Positions 1 through 7,111 are shown, counted from the stretch's first letter. The stretch: 7,749 nt of DNA from Prolixibacteraceae bacterium UBA5740 (GCA_002419285.1 DIFU01000107.1:31008-38756), one strand, 5' to 3'. Program-made: numbers and translations. The notes: generated by a model from the letters alone, not told the origin.

Positions 1-599
1 AGTATGATCTCAGCAAGTGTCAATCCTATATATATTATTAACAGCCGTAATCCTACCGATTTAATCTTTGGACTGATTTTCTCCTGAAGTGATGATTCCA
101 GTGTAAACAACTGGTATCCTCCCATTTTTAATGCCGGCATAATGATGATAACCAAAACAATGATCCCTATTCCTCCAATCCAGTGGGTCAGGCTTCTCCA
201 GAAAAGGATGGACCGTGGCAGGGCTTCAATATCTGTCAAAATGGATGAACCGGTGGTTGAGAATCCTGAGGCAGATTCAAAAAAGGCATTGGTAAAATTC
301 GGTATCGAACCGGAAATCAAGTAGGGAAGGGTCCCTGCAAGTCCCATGAGTAACCATGAAAGGGTTACTGTCAGGTAAGCGACTCTTCGGTCAATGTTGG
401 GTGAAGAATTGTTCTGACCTGAATAGGGTCTTATAAGGATGGAAAATAAAAGGGTGATAACTGACGATAGAAGGAAAGGCTTAAGGGGTTCATTAAAAAC
501 GTAAGCCAAAGCTGCACAAACAATAAAGGATGTTGTCAGAATGAACAGGATATTACTGAATACCCTGCGGATCACCTGAAAATGGATATTTAGGAACAT
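1..599 (-). CDS. trkH: TrkH/KtrB-family potassium uptake channel subunit, N-terminal part (cut by the left edge)
   Basis: This encodes the first 199 residues of an inner-membrane K+ translocating subunit. In this family the subunit works with a cytoplasmic nucleotide-binding partner (TrkA or KtrA), which is not in the window. Hydrophobic helices lie near residues 13-35, 41-57 and 73-96. A pore-loop selectivity-filter segment, SGFSTTGSSIL, follows at 111-121 with the diagnostic Thr-Gly at 116-117. Next come the family-typical FWRSLTHWIGGIGIIVL (133-149) and the start of another helix near 182-199. Full-length relatives are about 480-500 residues, so over half of the gene lies to the left. The ATG at 599 is supported by a GAGGA ribosome-binding sequence at 606-610, one of the few clear Shine-Dalgarno sites here. 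The reading frame is clean to the edge. The family call is firm, but Trk versus Ktr subtype cannot be settled without the C-terminal part. Confidence 0.93.
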   Translation of the reverse strand, partial: MFLNIHFQVIRRVFSNILFILTTSFIVCAALAYVFNEPLKPFLLSSVITLLFSILIRPYSGQNNSSPNIDRRVAYLTVTLSWLLMGLAGTLPYLISGSIPNFTNAFFESASGFSTTGSSILTDIEALPRSILFWRSLTHWIGGIGIIVLVIIIMPALKMGGYQLFTLESSLQEKISPKIKSVGLRLLIIYIGLTLAEII

Positions 600-699
600 G
601 GTGCTTCCTCTTTTGGATCCTGCAGATTCATAATAGTATATAGTTTATGATGCAGGGATTTTAGTCAAATTTGGCGCTCTTTGATGCCTCTGTAAAGTT

Positions 700-724
700 G
701 TGGGGTATTTTATCAGTGGGGTAT
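700..724. repeat. Direct repeat of GTGGGGTAT
   Basis: GTGGGGTAT occurs at 700-708 and again at 716-724, a start-to-start spacing of 16 bases. The second copy overlaps the first of three ATAAAGA repeats. A paired direct repeat in a divergent promoter region could be a protein-binding site, but no factor can be named and chance is possible. Confidence 0.35.
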
Positions 725-926
725 AAAGAATAATGGTGTCCCCATAAAGATTTTATAAAGAAAGGTGAACCAACCTGTGTGTAATTCTGTCCTGAAAATG
801 GTAACTTATTTGGTATATTCGGCTGCAAATAAAAGAGTAGTTAGTATGTTTTTTTGGGGGAATTCTCTAACTTTAACGTGAAGGTTCTGGTTCCTAAAAT
901 CAAAGCCCATTAGAGTTTTTACCGAT

Positions 927-941
927 GTTTAATTTTTAAAC
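927..941. promoter_or_regulatory. AT-rich inverted repeat just upstream of the DUF4287/DUF5655 start codon
   Basis: GTTTAA at 927-932 and TTAAAC at 936-941 form a perfect 6-base inverted repeat around a TTT spacer, ending 9 bases before the ATG at 951. Its position over the expected ribosome landing area would suit an operator or a weak hairpin controlling translation. With only one G/C pair per arm it could equally be ordinary AT-rich leader sequence. Confidence 0.25.
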
Positions 942-950
942 CGTTTGATT

Positions 951-1505
951 ATGGATAAAGCTGATCAGACCATGATTCAAAACCTGGAAAAGAATACCGG
1001 GAAATCGCTCAGCGAATGGATCATCCTTGTGAAGGCTACTTCCCTGCAAAAGCACGGGGAAATCAGGAAGTTCCTGATCGATCAGTATGGGCTTACATAC
1101 GGTTATGCCAATTTGGTTGCCCATAAAGCACTGGCCACTGATGCAGGTTCGGCTGAGGACAAGAATGAAATGATTGAAAGGCAATACAAAGGTAAGGAGC
1201 ATTTTCTCCCTGTTTATGAACGGTTGATGGAGGAGATTCTCAAATGGGGCGGGGATGTGGAAATTGCGCCCAAGAATGCCTACGTAAGCCTGCGCAGGAA
1301 ACGCCAGTTTGCCATGTTGCAGCCCGCCACCAAATCACGCTTTGAGGTTGGCCTCAACCTAAAGGGTACCGCTCCCGAAGGGAAGCTGGCCGAAACATCA
1401 GCGTCCAACATGATGTGCTCCCATTTCATCGCTTTGGCGGGTCCTGAGGATATTGACGATGAAGTTTTCGGTTGGATCAGAAAGGCCTACGATCAGTCGG
1501 TTTGA
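951..1505 (+). CDS. DUF4287 and DUF5655 domain-containing protein of unknown function
   Basis: This is a soluble 184-residue protein with no signal peptide or membrane segment. Residues about 1-55 match the DUF4287 pattern, with GKSLSEWIILVKA at 17-29 and LQKHGEIRKFL at 32-42, followed by a Gly/Tyr-rich turn and Asn54. Residues about 78-184 match DUF5655: an N-terminal helix with FLPVYERL (85-92), the basic-aromatic core VSLRRKRQFAMLQPATKSR (112-130), then GLNL and a C-terminal GWIRKAYDQ helix. This two-domain order is common in small bacterial proteins, but I know of no established biochemical role. I chose the ATG at 951 over the in-frame TTG at 945 because it is a standard start and the homology begins immediately. 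There is no Shine-Dalgarno sequence. It stands alone: divergent from trkH and 134 bases before the response-regulator start, so probably not in that operon. Family assignment is from remembered motifs. Confidence 0.82.
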   Translation: MDKADQTMIQNLEKNTGKSLSEWIILVKATSLQKHGEIRKFLIDQYGLTYGYANLVAHKALATDAGSAEDKNEMIERQYKGKEHFLPVYERLMEEILKWGGDVEIAPKNAYVSLRRKRQFAMLQPATKSRFEVGLNLKGTAPEGKLAETSASNMMCSHFIALAGPEDIDDEVFGWIRKAYDQSV

Positions 1506-1532
1506 TTTCCACTATTACACTTCACGGTAAGG

Positions 1533-1558
1533 GAATATTGTATATTCTTAATTATTAA
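1533..1558. promoter_or_regulatory. Two adjacent inverted repeats upstream of the two-component operon
   Basis: GAATAT at 1533-1538 and ATATTC at 1542-1547 form a perfect inverted repeat around TGT. It is followed at once by TTAAT-T-ATTAA at 1548-1558, a second perfect inverted repeat. Both sit about 80-105 bases before the response-regulator start, where an activator or autoregulator site would be expected. Neither resembles a terminator, because the arms are AT-only or nearly so with no GC-rich stem. The sequence is AT-rich, so chance occurrence is a real alternative. Confidence 0.3.
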
Positions 1559-1607
1559 CAAATTCAAAAAAATAGAGTCAAAATTCAGGGTTCCGGCCAT
1601 TAAAGTT

Positions 1608-1615
1608 TAAATTTG
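1608..1615 (+). promoter_or_regulatory. Candidate Bacteroidota-type -7 promoter element for the two-component operon
   Basis: TAAATTTG at 1608-1615 matches the Bacteroidota primary-sigma -7 consensus TAnnTTTG exactly. Transcription would begin near 1620, leaving a leader of about 20 bases to the ATG at 1640 and excluding the in-frame TTG at 1613 and ATG at 1616 as starts. No good TTG/TTTG -33 element is visible around 1583-1592, which weakens the call. Confidence 0.35.
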
Positions 1616-1639
1616 ATGTATTCATCAATCTTTGCTCAC

Positions 1640-2323
1640 ATGGAAAGCAACCGAAAGATTCTGATAGTTGACGACGAAAAGGATTTATGTGAAATTCTTC
1701 AGTTCAATCTTGAAAGTGAAGGTTTTGATATCGATGTAGCTTACTCTGGAGAGGAGGCTCTGAAGCAAAATCTGGAGGAATACGACCTCATTTTGCTGGA
1801 TGTCATGATGGGTGGCATATCCGGATTTAAGGTAGCCAATATCATCCGCAAGGAGAAGAATCTGGATACCCCTGTGATATTTCTTACTGCCAAGGGCGAA
1901 GAGAACGACGTGCTGACCGGATTTAACCTGGGCGCTGATGATTACATCACCAAACCATACTCCATTAAAGAGGTTACCGCACGGGTAAAAGCCATCTTAC
2001 GCAGGGGTGAACGGAGAATAGTTTCGATGTCCGATACGCGATACCAGACACTTACAGTCAATGCCAGCCGGAAGGAAGTGACGGTCGATGGCGAAGTGGC
2101 GCAACTTACCCGCAAGGAATTTGAAATTCTGGGTTTGCTGCTTAAAAATCAGGACCAATATATCAGCCGGGAGGACATTTTGAACCGGATCTGGGACGAT
2201 GACGTGATTGTGACTGAACGAAATGTGGATGTCAACATTGCCAGGCTCAGGAAAAAAATTGGGTCCTATGGGCAAAATATCAAGGGGAAAACCGGTTATG
2301 GCTACTGTTTTAAAACCAGCTGA
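1640..2323 (+). CDS. OmpR/PhoB-family DNA-binding response regulator
   Basis: This 227-residue cytoplasmic transcription factor should be activated by phosphotransfer from the adjacent kinase. The receiver domain (about 5-120) has the acidic pair Asp11-Asp12 in KILIVDDE, phosphoacceptor Asp54 in LILLDVMM, Thr83 in VIFLTAK and Lys105 in DDYITKPYS. All catalytic and switch residues expected of an active receiver are therefore present. The usual proline four residues after the phosphoacceptor is replaced by Gly58 (MMGGISGF), a mild oddity. A winged-helix output domain follows at about 132-226: LTRKEFEILGLLL, then the recognition-helix region ERNVDVNIARLRKKIG and the wing GKTGYGYCF. I prefer the ATG at 1640 because homologues begin just before KILIVDDE. 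In-frame TTG 1613 and ATG 1616 would add nine or eight atypical residues and overlap a possible promoter element. The sensor kinase starts 11 bases downstream, so they are co-transcribed. PhoB-like is the best guess from the kinase type; the target genes are unknown. Confidence 0.95.
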   Translation: MESNRKILIVDDEKDLCEILQFNLESEGFDIDVAYSGEEALKQNLEEYDLILLDVMMGGISGFKVANIIRKEKNLDTPVIFLTAKGEENDVLTGFNLGADDYITKPYSIKEVTARVKAILRRGERRIVSMSDTRYQTLTVNASRKEVTVDGEVAQLTRKEFEILGLLLKNQDQYISREDILNRIWDDDVIVTERNVDVNIARLRKKIGSYGQNIKGKTGYGYCFKTS

Positions 2324-2334
2324 ATTGGATATGT

Positions 2335-4110
2335 ATGGTACAGGTAAGTCGTAAATCTTTTCGAACCAGGATATTCTTCTATTTCTTTATCATTTTCGTG
2401 CTGTTTACGGTAGCAATCCTTGCCTTTCAATACCAGAGGGAAAAGAAATACCGGACTGCACGTCTTGAGAATACCCTTGATTATACAGCAGAACTTACCC
2501 ACCGATTTATTGAACGCAACCAACTCATCGGTTCAGGAACCCTGGCTCGTATTCATGAAATCAGGGAAATCTTGCCGGGTGAAAGTACCCGAATCACGAT
2601 AATCGGGTTAGATGGAGTTGTTTTATACGACAGCTCGGTGGATGATGTGGCGCTGATGGAAAATCACCTTGACCGTCCGGAGATTCAAAAAGCACTGCAT
2701 GAAGAAACCGGATCCAACATCAGGTTATCTGAAACCACAAACCAGGAGTATTACTATTTTGCCCGTCGATATTCAGGGCATTTTGTACGAATTGCGGTGG
2801 TATACAATCTGGAAATAAGAAATTTCCTGAAGGCTGAACAGTTTTTCATCGTCTTTATCGTTGGTGCATTTGCCATTATTGGCCTTATTCTGTACCTGGT
2901 TACCGGACAATTATCTCTTGTTGTCACCAGACTGAAGGACTTCTCAATCAGGGCAGCCCGGGATGAGGTGATTGAACCCGTAACCCATTTTCCCGACAAT
3001 GAATTGGGCATTATCGGTAGCCAGATCGTCCAAATCTATCATAACCTGAAAAATGCAAACGACAAATTTGCGGTTGAGCAGGAGAAGCTGTTAAACCATC
3101 TGAATGTATTGAACGAAGGCATAGTCTTTTTTGACAAAGACCGGCAAAAAACACTGGTGAACAGGCATTTTGTACAATATCTTTATTTCATATCCAAAGA
3201 GTCGGCGCTTAATCCCGAGGATATTTTCAGGATGCAGGAATTCCAAAGCCTGTGTGGATTTTTGTCGGAGAACCAAGGCGTGGAAGCCAAAATTCAGCAG
3301 GATTCGTTACCCTGGCTTGAATATACAATGCCATCGGGTGACCGGTATTTTAAAGTCCAGTGCATCATATTTCAAGACTCCAGCTTTGAAGTGATTCTTA
3401 CCGATATCACCCGACTGGAGAAGCGCAGGTTGATGAAACAGCAATTGACCTCCAACATTGCGCACGAACTCAAAACTCCGCTGGCTTCCATCAAAGGGTA
3501 TCTTGAGACCATGATCAACCACTGGCCTGTTCCTCCCGACAAACAGCGATACTTCATCGAAAAGGCTTACTTGCAGTCAGAGCGGCTAACCAGCCTGATT
3601 AATGATGTATCCTTGCTCAATAACATTGAAGATGCAGGGGAGCTTTTCAGGTTTAAACCAGTCAGGTTGAAAGAGATCGTGGATGATGTCCATGGAATTT
3701 TTGCGGACCGGATGAATGAACATTCCATCGTTTTCAAGAGTCATATTAACGATGAAATCGAGGTTAAAGGAAATGAATCACTGCTGTTTTCCATTTTCCA
3801 GAACCTTGTCGAGAACTCCATCAACTATGGTGGCAATGGAATCACCATTGATATAGGGGTTTATCATTCCGATGAATTATTTTACTATTTCTCGTATGCC
3901 GATGCGGGCAATGGAATTCCAGAGGAGCACCTGTCCCGCATTTTTGAGCGTTTCTATCGGGTTGATCATGGCCGGACCCGTGAATCAGGTGGAACCGGAC
4001 TGGGACTTGCCATCGTGAAAAATGCCGTTCACCTTCATAAAGGGGAGATTTCGGTGCGCAACCGACCTGAAGGAGGTGTTGAGTTCCTGTTTTCGCTATC
4101 GAGAAAATAG
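2335..4110 (+). CDS. PhoR-like membrane sensor histidine kinase
   Basis: This 591-residue inner-membrane kinase should autophosphorylate and pass phosphate to the adjacent regulator. The order is: membrane helix 1 (about 13-31), an extracytoplasmic sensor domain (32-168) carrying MENHLDRPEI, membrane helix 2 (about 170-190), HAMP linker (about 191-245), PAS-like domain (about 252-365), dimerisation/phosphoacceptor domain and C-terminal ATPase domain. The H box SNIAHELKTPLASIKGYLE places the phosphoacceptor at His377. Asn494 lies in FQNLVENSINYG, the G1 region is DAGNGI (523-528), the F box is FERFYRVD and the G2 box is GGTGLGLAIVKN (552-563). The kinase is intact and should be active. The MENHxDRPEI stretch and the HAMP-PAS order recall PhoR-type sensors, which respond to phosphate or to cell-envelope cues; the actual signal here is not shown. 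The ATG at 2335 is the only sensible start, because an ATG at 2331 runs into a stop after seven codons. Its stop codon lies 3 bases from that of the convergent receptor gene. Confidence 0.95.
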   Translation: MVQVSRKSFRTRIFFYFFIIFVLFTVAILAFQYQREKKYRTARLENTLDYTAELTHRFIERNQLIGSGTLARIHEIREILPGESTRITIIGLDGVVLYDSSVDDVALMENHLDRPEIQKALHEETGSNIRLSETTNQEYYYFARRYSGHFVRIAVVYNLEIRNFLKAEQFFIVFIVGAFAIIGLILYLVTGQLSLVVTRLKDFSIRAARDEVIEPVTHFPDNELGIIGSQIVQIYHNLKNANDKFAVEQEKLLNHLNVLNEGIVFFDKDRQKTLVNRHFVQYLYFISKESALNPEDIFRMQEFQSLCGFLSENQGVEAKIQQDSLPWLEYTMPSGDRYFKVQCIIFQDSSFEVILTDITRLEKRRLMKQQLTSNIAHELKTPLASIKGYLETMINHWPVPPDKQRYFIEKAYLQSERLTSLINDVSLLNNIEDAGELFRFKPVRLKEIVDDVHGIFADRMNEHSIVFKSHINDEIEVKGNESLLFSIFQNLVENSINYGGNGITIDIGVYHSDELFYYFSYADAGNGIPEEHLSRIFERFYRVDHGRTRESGGTGLGLAIVKNAVHLHKGEISVRNRPEGGVEFLFSLSRK

Positions 4111-4113
4111 AAC

Positions 4114-7002
4114 CTAAAACTGGTAGCTGAATCCAAGACTGAATGTCCTTCCCGGATTTTGCAGGCTGTAAATCTGGTCTGCTGCCTGATAGGAGCGGTA
4201 AACGCTTTTCACTTCGGAATCCAGCAGGTTGGAGATTTTCAGGTCAACAGCGCTGTTTTTATTTTTACCCAGCTTTTTGCTGAAGCTGAAATTCAGGCTA
4301 TGGAAAGGTTCTGAATAGATATCGGGAAACAGTCCGGCCCCTACGATGGCGAGCGTCGAACCTTTTACATGATAGAAGATTCCTGTATCTATCCCTGCTT
4401 CAATGCTGTTATATCCAATGCCGGCATTGATTACATAGGGAGACTGGCCAGCCATTGATCGTTCGTTCGAACCATTTTCCCCTTCTTTTTGATAGGTCTT
4501 TCTTGAATTAAATTCCATGTCGGTCATTTCGATGGTTGATTTGACCATGGTGACATTCCCATTGACATTCAGGTTGCTCAATGAGGAAGAAATGAATCCA
4601 AGATCTTTTCTGGCTTCCAGTTCAATACCGTATAAACGTCCATCGCCCACGTTGCGAGGTTGATATTCCGTGCTGGTTTGCTGTTCGGGAATACGTACCA
4701 GTTCGATGGGTCGGTCGAATGTTTTGGCGAAAGCGCTCACCGAGAAGATTTGTCCTCGGTCCATGAAATGCTCCCAGCGGAGATCAAGGTTTTGGATCCT
4801 TGTTTCAGTCAGTTGGCCATCCCATCCCGGATAACTGAATAAACTACCGTTAAAGATCCTGTTTGAGATGGGATCCAGGATCTGGGCAAATGAAAGCTCC
4901 TTGAACGATGGACGGGCAATGGTCCTGGAATAGGAAAGGCGGAAATTTTGCATCTCCGAGAGCGAATAAATCAGGTTCAAAGAAGGGAACAGGTCGAGTG
5001 ATTCAAGCACCTTTTCATTTTTCAGGTTCCTTCCGTTTTGGATGTCTCCGCTTGCATAACGCTGATCGCGGCCCGTATGTCTCTGCACATAATTTTCGGC
5101 ACGCAAGCCGGCAATTGCTTTCAGCCCTTTAAAAAGCTCCATCTCATTGGAGATATACATCCCTGTATTGTGGATGTTGGAGGAATAGGCATTGGGATTT
5201 GGATTTGGATTACCCGATTGGTAATAGATACTGTTCGGGCGGTTCGGGAAAATGTTCTCAGGCTGAAGCACCGTTGCAGGATCAGGGTTGGGCCACGACT
5301 GCCCTCCAAAAAACTGGATGTCGAAGAACAGGATTTCATAGTCACGGGTCTTGTAGCTATGGCTAACCCCGAACTTCAGTTTCGCGGCGTTGTCCCTGAA
5401 GGTATATTTCCTTGTGATGTCGGCACGGCCCATGATGTTCCATTCGGTAAGGGAACGCCAAATCCGGGTTGGGTTTCCTCCTGCACCGGCCATAAAGCTG
5501 CTGCCTCCCGGCATATGGGTAAAGGCTGTCTTTCGGATATCGGGATCATGCGATCCTGACAGGGTGGGAGAGAGTCGCCAGTCGAGTTCCCATCCCTTTC
5601 CTTTAAAGGTGTGTATTCCGTTGACCAGGACATTTGACAGCGACCTCTGGTTATATTCCAGGTTGTCGGAGGTGGCATGATAGCCTGATTGCCCCACTGC
5701 CTCCCCGTCGTTGTATATTTCAAAAATTCCGGCCCGGCTTTCTCCACTCTGAAGACGCATCGCAGTCAGCCTTATTTTGTAGCTGTTGGTTTTCATCGCA
5801 AGTCCGCCCAAAACACCGACCAGGGAATTCTTCTCACCGACATTTCCGGTTTGGATGGTTGCCTCGCGCAATTCAAACAAAGTGGGATCAATGTATCTTT
5901 GGTACTCTCCAAAAGTCTGGTTTTCCCAGAATTTATAGTCGGTACGCCACGAAAGTGAAAATATGTAGCCCAGTTTGGGTCCTCCGCTGGTTGGGGAAAG
6001 TTCAATTTGGTTGCCCAGCGAGAAGCTCATGCTCATATCGGCCAGGCTGTTTTGTTTGGTTGCGGCCAATTCAGGGTTAAAACTTTGGATAAAACTGGTT
6101 ACTTCAGAGGCCGGATGTCCGCTGATAGGGGTTGGAATCTTTGGTGAACCTGCTCCTGCTGGCAGCTTTCTTGTTCCATCGTCGAAACCCAGAAAATCGG
6201 TAGAGCCGCCCTTATAGGAAAGAAAGTCACTGTTGAAATGCATGTCGGGATTAAATGAAGAACCGACAGATATGCTCATGATCTTTTCTTCGGGAAAATC
6301 TTTGGTCTCAACATTCATCAAACCACCAGTAAAGTCGGCTGGCATGTCGGCAGTAAAGTTCTTGCTTACCAGCATATTGTCGATGAGCTGTGTGGGAAAC
6401 AAATCCATCTGCAGCGTATTTCGATCAGGATCAAGGCCGGGGATATCCACATTGTTCAGGGTAGTTTTGGAATAGCGGTCACCCAGTCCACGTACATAAA
6501 CATATTTCCCGTCTTCGATAGAAACACCGGTGACCCTTTTGGCAGCTTCAGCAGCCGAATTGTCGCCCGTCAGTTTCATTTTAGATGCCGAGATTCCATC
6601 CATTATGGATGCCGACTGTCTTTTGATGGTGTTAAGTGCCGATTCCGTTGTACGGATAACTTCAGCAGAAACCACCACTTCCTCGATATTAAGTGTGCTT
6701 GTCTTGAGCCTGATATTCTCGAAGAGGGTGAATTTGCCCTGACTCACCTGAACGTTGCTGATCAGAAGCGTTTCGAAAGAGATGTAGGATACCTGTAATT
6801 CGTATGCTCCGGCAGGTAGGTTCAGGCTAAACTGTCCATCGAGGTCGGTAGAGGTTCCGGTGGTGGTACCTTTAACCACGACTGCCACACCCACGAGGGT
6901 TTCCCCGGTCTTGTCGTCGTAAACAGTGCCTCTGACGGTTCCATTCTGGCCAAGCGTTGACAAAGCAATAAGTGAAATTAGAATGCTAAGGATAATTTTC
7001 AT
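4114..7002 (-). CDS. TonB-dependent outer-membrane receptor with N-terminal carboxypeptidase-regulatory-like domain
   Basis: This is a full-length 962-residue outer-membrane receptor that would import a ligand using energy from TonB-ExbBD. It starts with a signal peptide (MKIILSILISLIALSTLGQ, 1-19), then a beta-sandwich carboxypeptidase-regulatory-like domain (about 21-100) with GTVYDDKTGETLVGV and the STDLDGQFSL turn. A probable TonB box, IEEVVVSAE, lies at 106-114 and the plug at about 115-240, including NSAAEAAKRVTGVSI, YVYVRGLGDRYS and FTGGLMNVETKDFP. The rest is a 22-strand-type barrel with a terminal aromatic (FSLGFSYQF). DFLGFDDGTRKLP near 269-281 is typical of this Bacteroidota receptor group. 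I chose the ATG at 7002 because it gives a clean signal peptide; the frame extends to a TTG at 7044 that would bury it and overlap a hairpin. No SusD-like gene follows, since the next gene downstream is convergent. The beta-helix gene is 109 bases upstream on the same strand and may be its surface partner. The ligand is unknown. Confidence 0.95.
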   Translation of the reverse strand: MKIILSILISLIALSTLGQNGTVRGTVYDDKTGETLVGVAVVVKGTTTGTSTDLDGQFSLNLPAGAYELQVSYISFETLLISNVQVSQGKFTLFENIRLKTSTLNIEEVVVSAEVIRTTESALNTIKRQSASIMDGISASKMKLTGDNSAAEAAKRVTGVSIEDGKYVYVRGLGDRYSKTTLNNVDIPGLDPDRNTLQMDLFPTQLIDNMLVSKNFTADMPADFTGGLMNVETKDFPEEKIMSISVGSSFNPDMHFNSDFLSYKGGSTDFLGFDDGTRKLPAGAGSPKIPTPISGHPASEVTSFIQSFNPELAATKQNSLADMSMSFSLGNQIELSPTSGGPKLGYIFSLSWRTDYKFWENQTFGEYQRYIDPTLFELREATIQTGNVGEKNSLVGVLGGLAMKTNSYKIRLTAMRLQSGESRAGIFEIYNDGEAVGQSGYHATSDNLEYNQRSLSNVLVNGIHTFKGKGWELDWRLSPTLSGSHDPDIRKTAFTHMPGGSSFMAGAGGNPTRIWRSLTEWNIMGRADITRKYTFRDNAAKLKFGVSHSYKTRDYEILFFDIQFFGGQSWPNPDPATVLQPENIFPNRPNSIYYQSGNPNPNPNAYSSNIHNTGMYISNEMELFKGLKAIAGLRAENYVQRHTGRDQRYASGDIQNGRNLKNEKVLESLDLFPSLNLIYSLSEMQNFRLSYSRTIARPSFKELSFAQILDPISNRIFNGSLFSYPGWDGQLTETRIQNLDLRWEHFMDRGQIFSVSAFAKTFDRPIELVRIPEQQTSTEYQPRNVGDGRLYGIELEARKDLGFISSSLSNLNVNGNVTMVKSTIEMTDMEFNSRKTYQKEGENGSNERSMAGQSPYVINAGIGYNSIEAGIDTGIFYHVKGSTLAIVGAGLFPDIYSEPFHSLNFSFSKKLGKNKNSAVDLKISNLLDSEVKSVYRSYQAADQIYSLQNPGRTFSLGFSYQF
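5195..5212 (-). repeat. Three-copy 6-base tandem repeat in the receptor gene, encoding an Asn-Pro run
   Basis: GGATTT, GGATTT and GGATTA lie head to tail on the plus strand. Read on the coding strand they give the NPNPNP part of SGNPNPNPNAYSS, probably in an extracellular loop of the barrel. The 6-base unit means slippage would add or remove Asn-Pro pairs without breaking the frame. Confidence 0.6.
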
Positions 7003-7022
7003 AATCTGGATTTTTATCAATA

Positions 7023-7052
7023 AAACAGACCTGCCTGAAAGCAAGTCTGTTT
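7023..7052 (-). terminator. Strong hairpin between the beta-helix and receptor genes (terminator or intercistronic attenuator)
   Basis: AAACAGAC (7023-7030) pairs perfectly with GTCTGTTT (7045-7052). The stem continues after one mismatch with TGC/GCA (7032-7034 with 7041-7043), closing a 6-base loop. On the minus strand the descending arm ends GTCTGTTTTATTG, giving a T-rich tract where a Rho-independent terminator for the beta-helix gene should have one. It lies 20 bases before the receptor ATG. It could fully terminate, act as a partial terminator that lowers receptor expression, or be a stabilising or processing hairpin in one transcript. No separate receptor promoter is evident between 7053 and 7111, which favours partial read-through. 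Confidence 0.6.
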
Positions 7053-7111
7053 GTTACAGATCGTACATCTATGCGTGGATGGTTTATTGTCGAACAATTG
7101 GATCTGGAGTT

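Larger units (their letters stand above)
600..950. other. Divergent intergenic region between trkH and the DUF4287/DUF5655 gene
   Basis: These 351 bases separate two divergently transcribed genes and must carry both promoters. I see no gene with recognisable coding character; the best small reading frame, at 798-881, would give only 27 unremarkable residues. The region holds a 9-base direct repeat (700-708 and 716-724), three copies of ATAAAGA (723-729, 744-750, 755-761), a short palindrome CAAATTTG at 665-672 and an inverted repeat at 927-941. I found no convincing Bacteroidota-type TAnnTTTG -7 element with a properly spaced -33 element on either strand. The nearest near-match is TATGTTTT at 845-852. 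Confidence 0.6.

Noticed and set aside
142..324. A 60-codon plus-strand frame at the left end
   Set aside because: It is antisense to the clear TrkH pore-loop coding sequence.
717..744. TGGGG ... CCCCA inverted repeat in the intergenic region
   Set aside because: Only 5 base pairs around an 18-base loop and no T-tract, so it is too weak to call a terminator or RNA structure.
798..881. A 27-codon plus-strand frame in the intergenic region
   Set aside because: No ribosome-binding site, no recognisable sequence and a low-complexity tail; not distinguishable from chance.
936..1202. An 88-codon minus-strand frame over the DUF4287/DUF5655 gene
   Set aside because: It is antisense to a gene with clear domain matches and has no features of its own.
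5038..5559. A 173-codon open frame on the plus strand opposite the receptor gene
   Set aside because: It lies wholly antisense to a convincing receptor and has no recognisable domains; its composition fits a shadow of the coding strand.
5376..5747. A 123-codon minus-strand frame inside the receptor gene
   Set aside because: It is an alternative frame of the receptor coding region, whose barrel sequence continues without interruption through this stretch.
5634..6080. A 148-codon open frame on the plus strand opposite the receptor gene
   Set aside because: Cys-, Arg- and Ser-rich with no family resemblance, and fully inside the receptor gene on the other strand.
7087..7097. TTGT-CGA-ACAA inverted repeat between the beta-helix and receptor genes
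   Set aside because: The arms are only 4 bases, which is expected by chance at this length.
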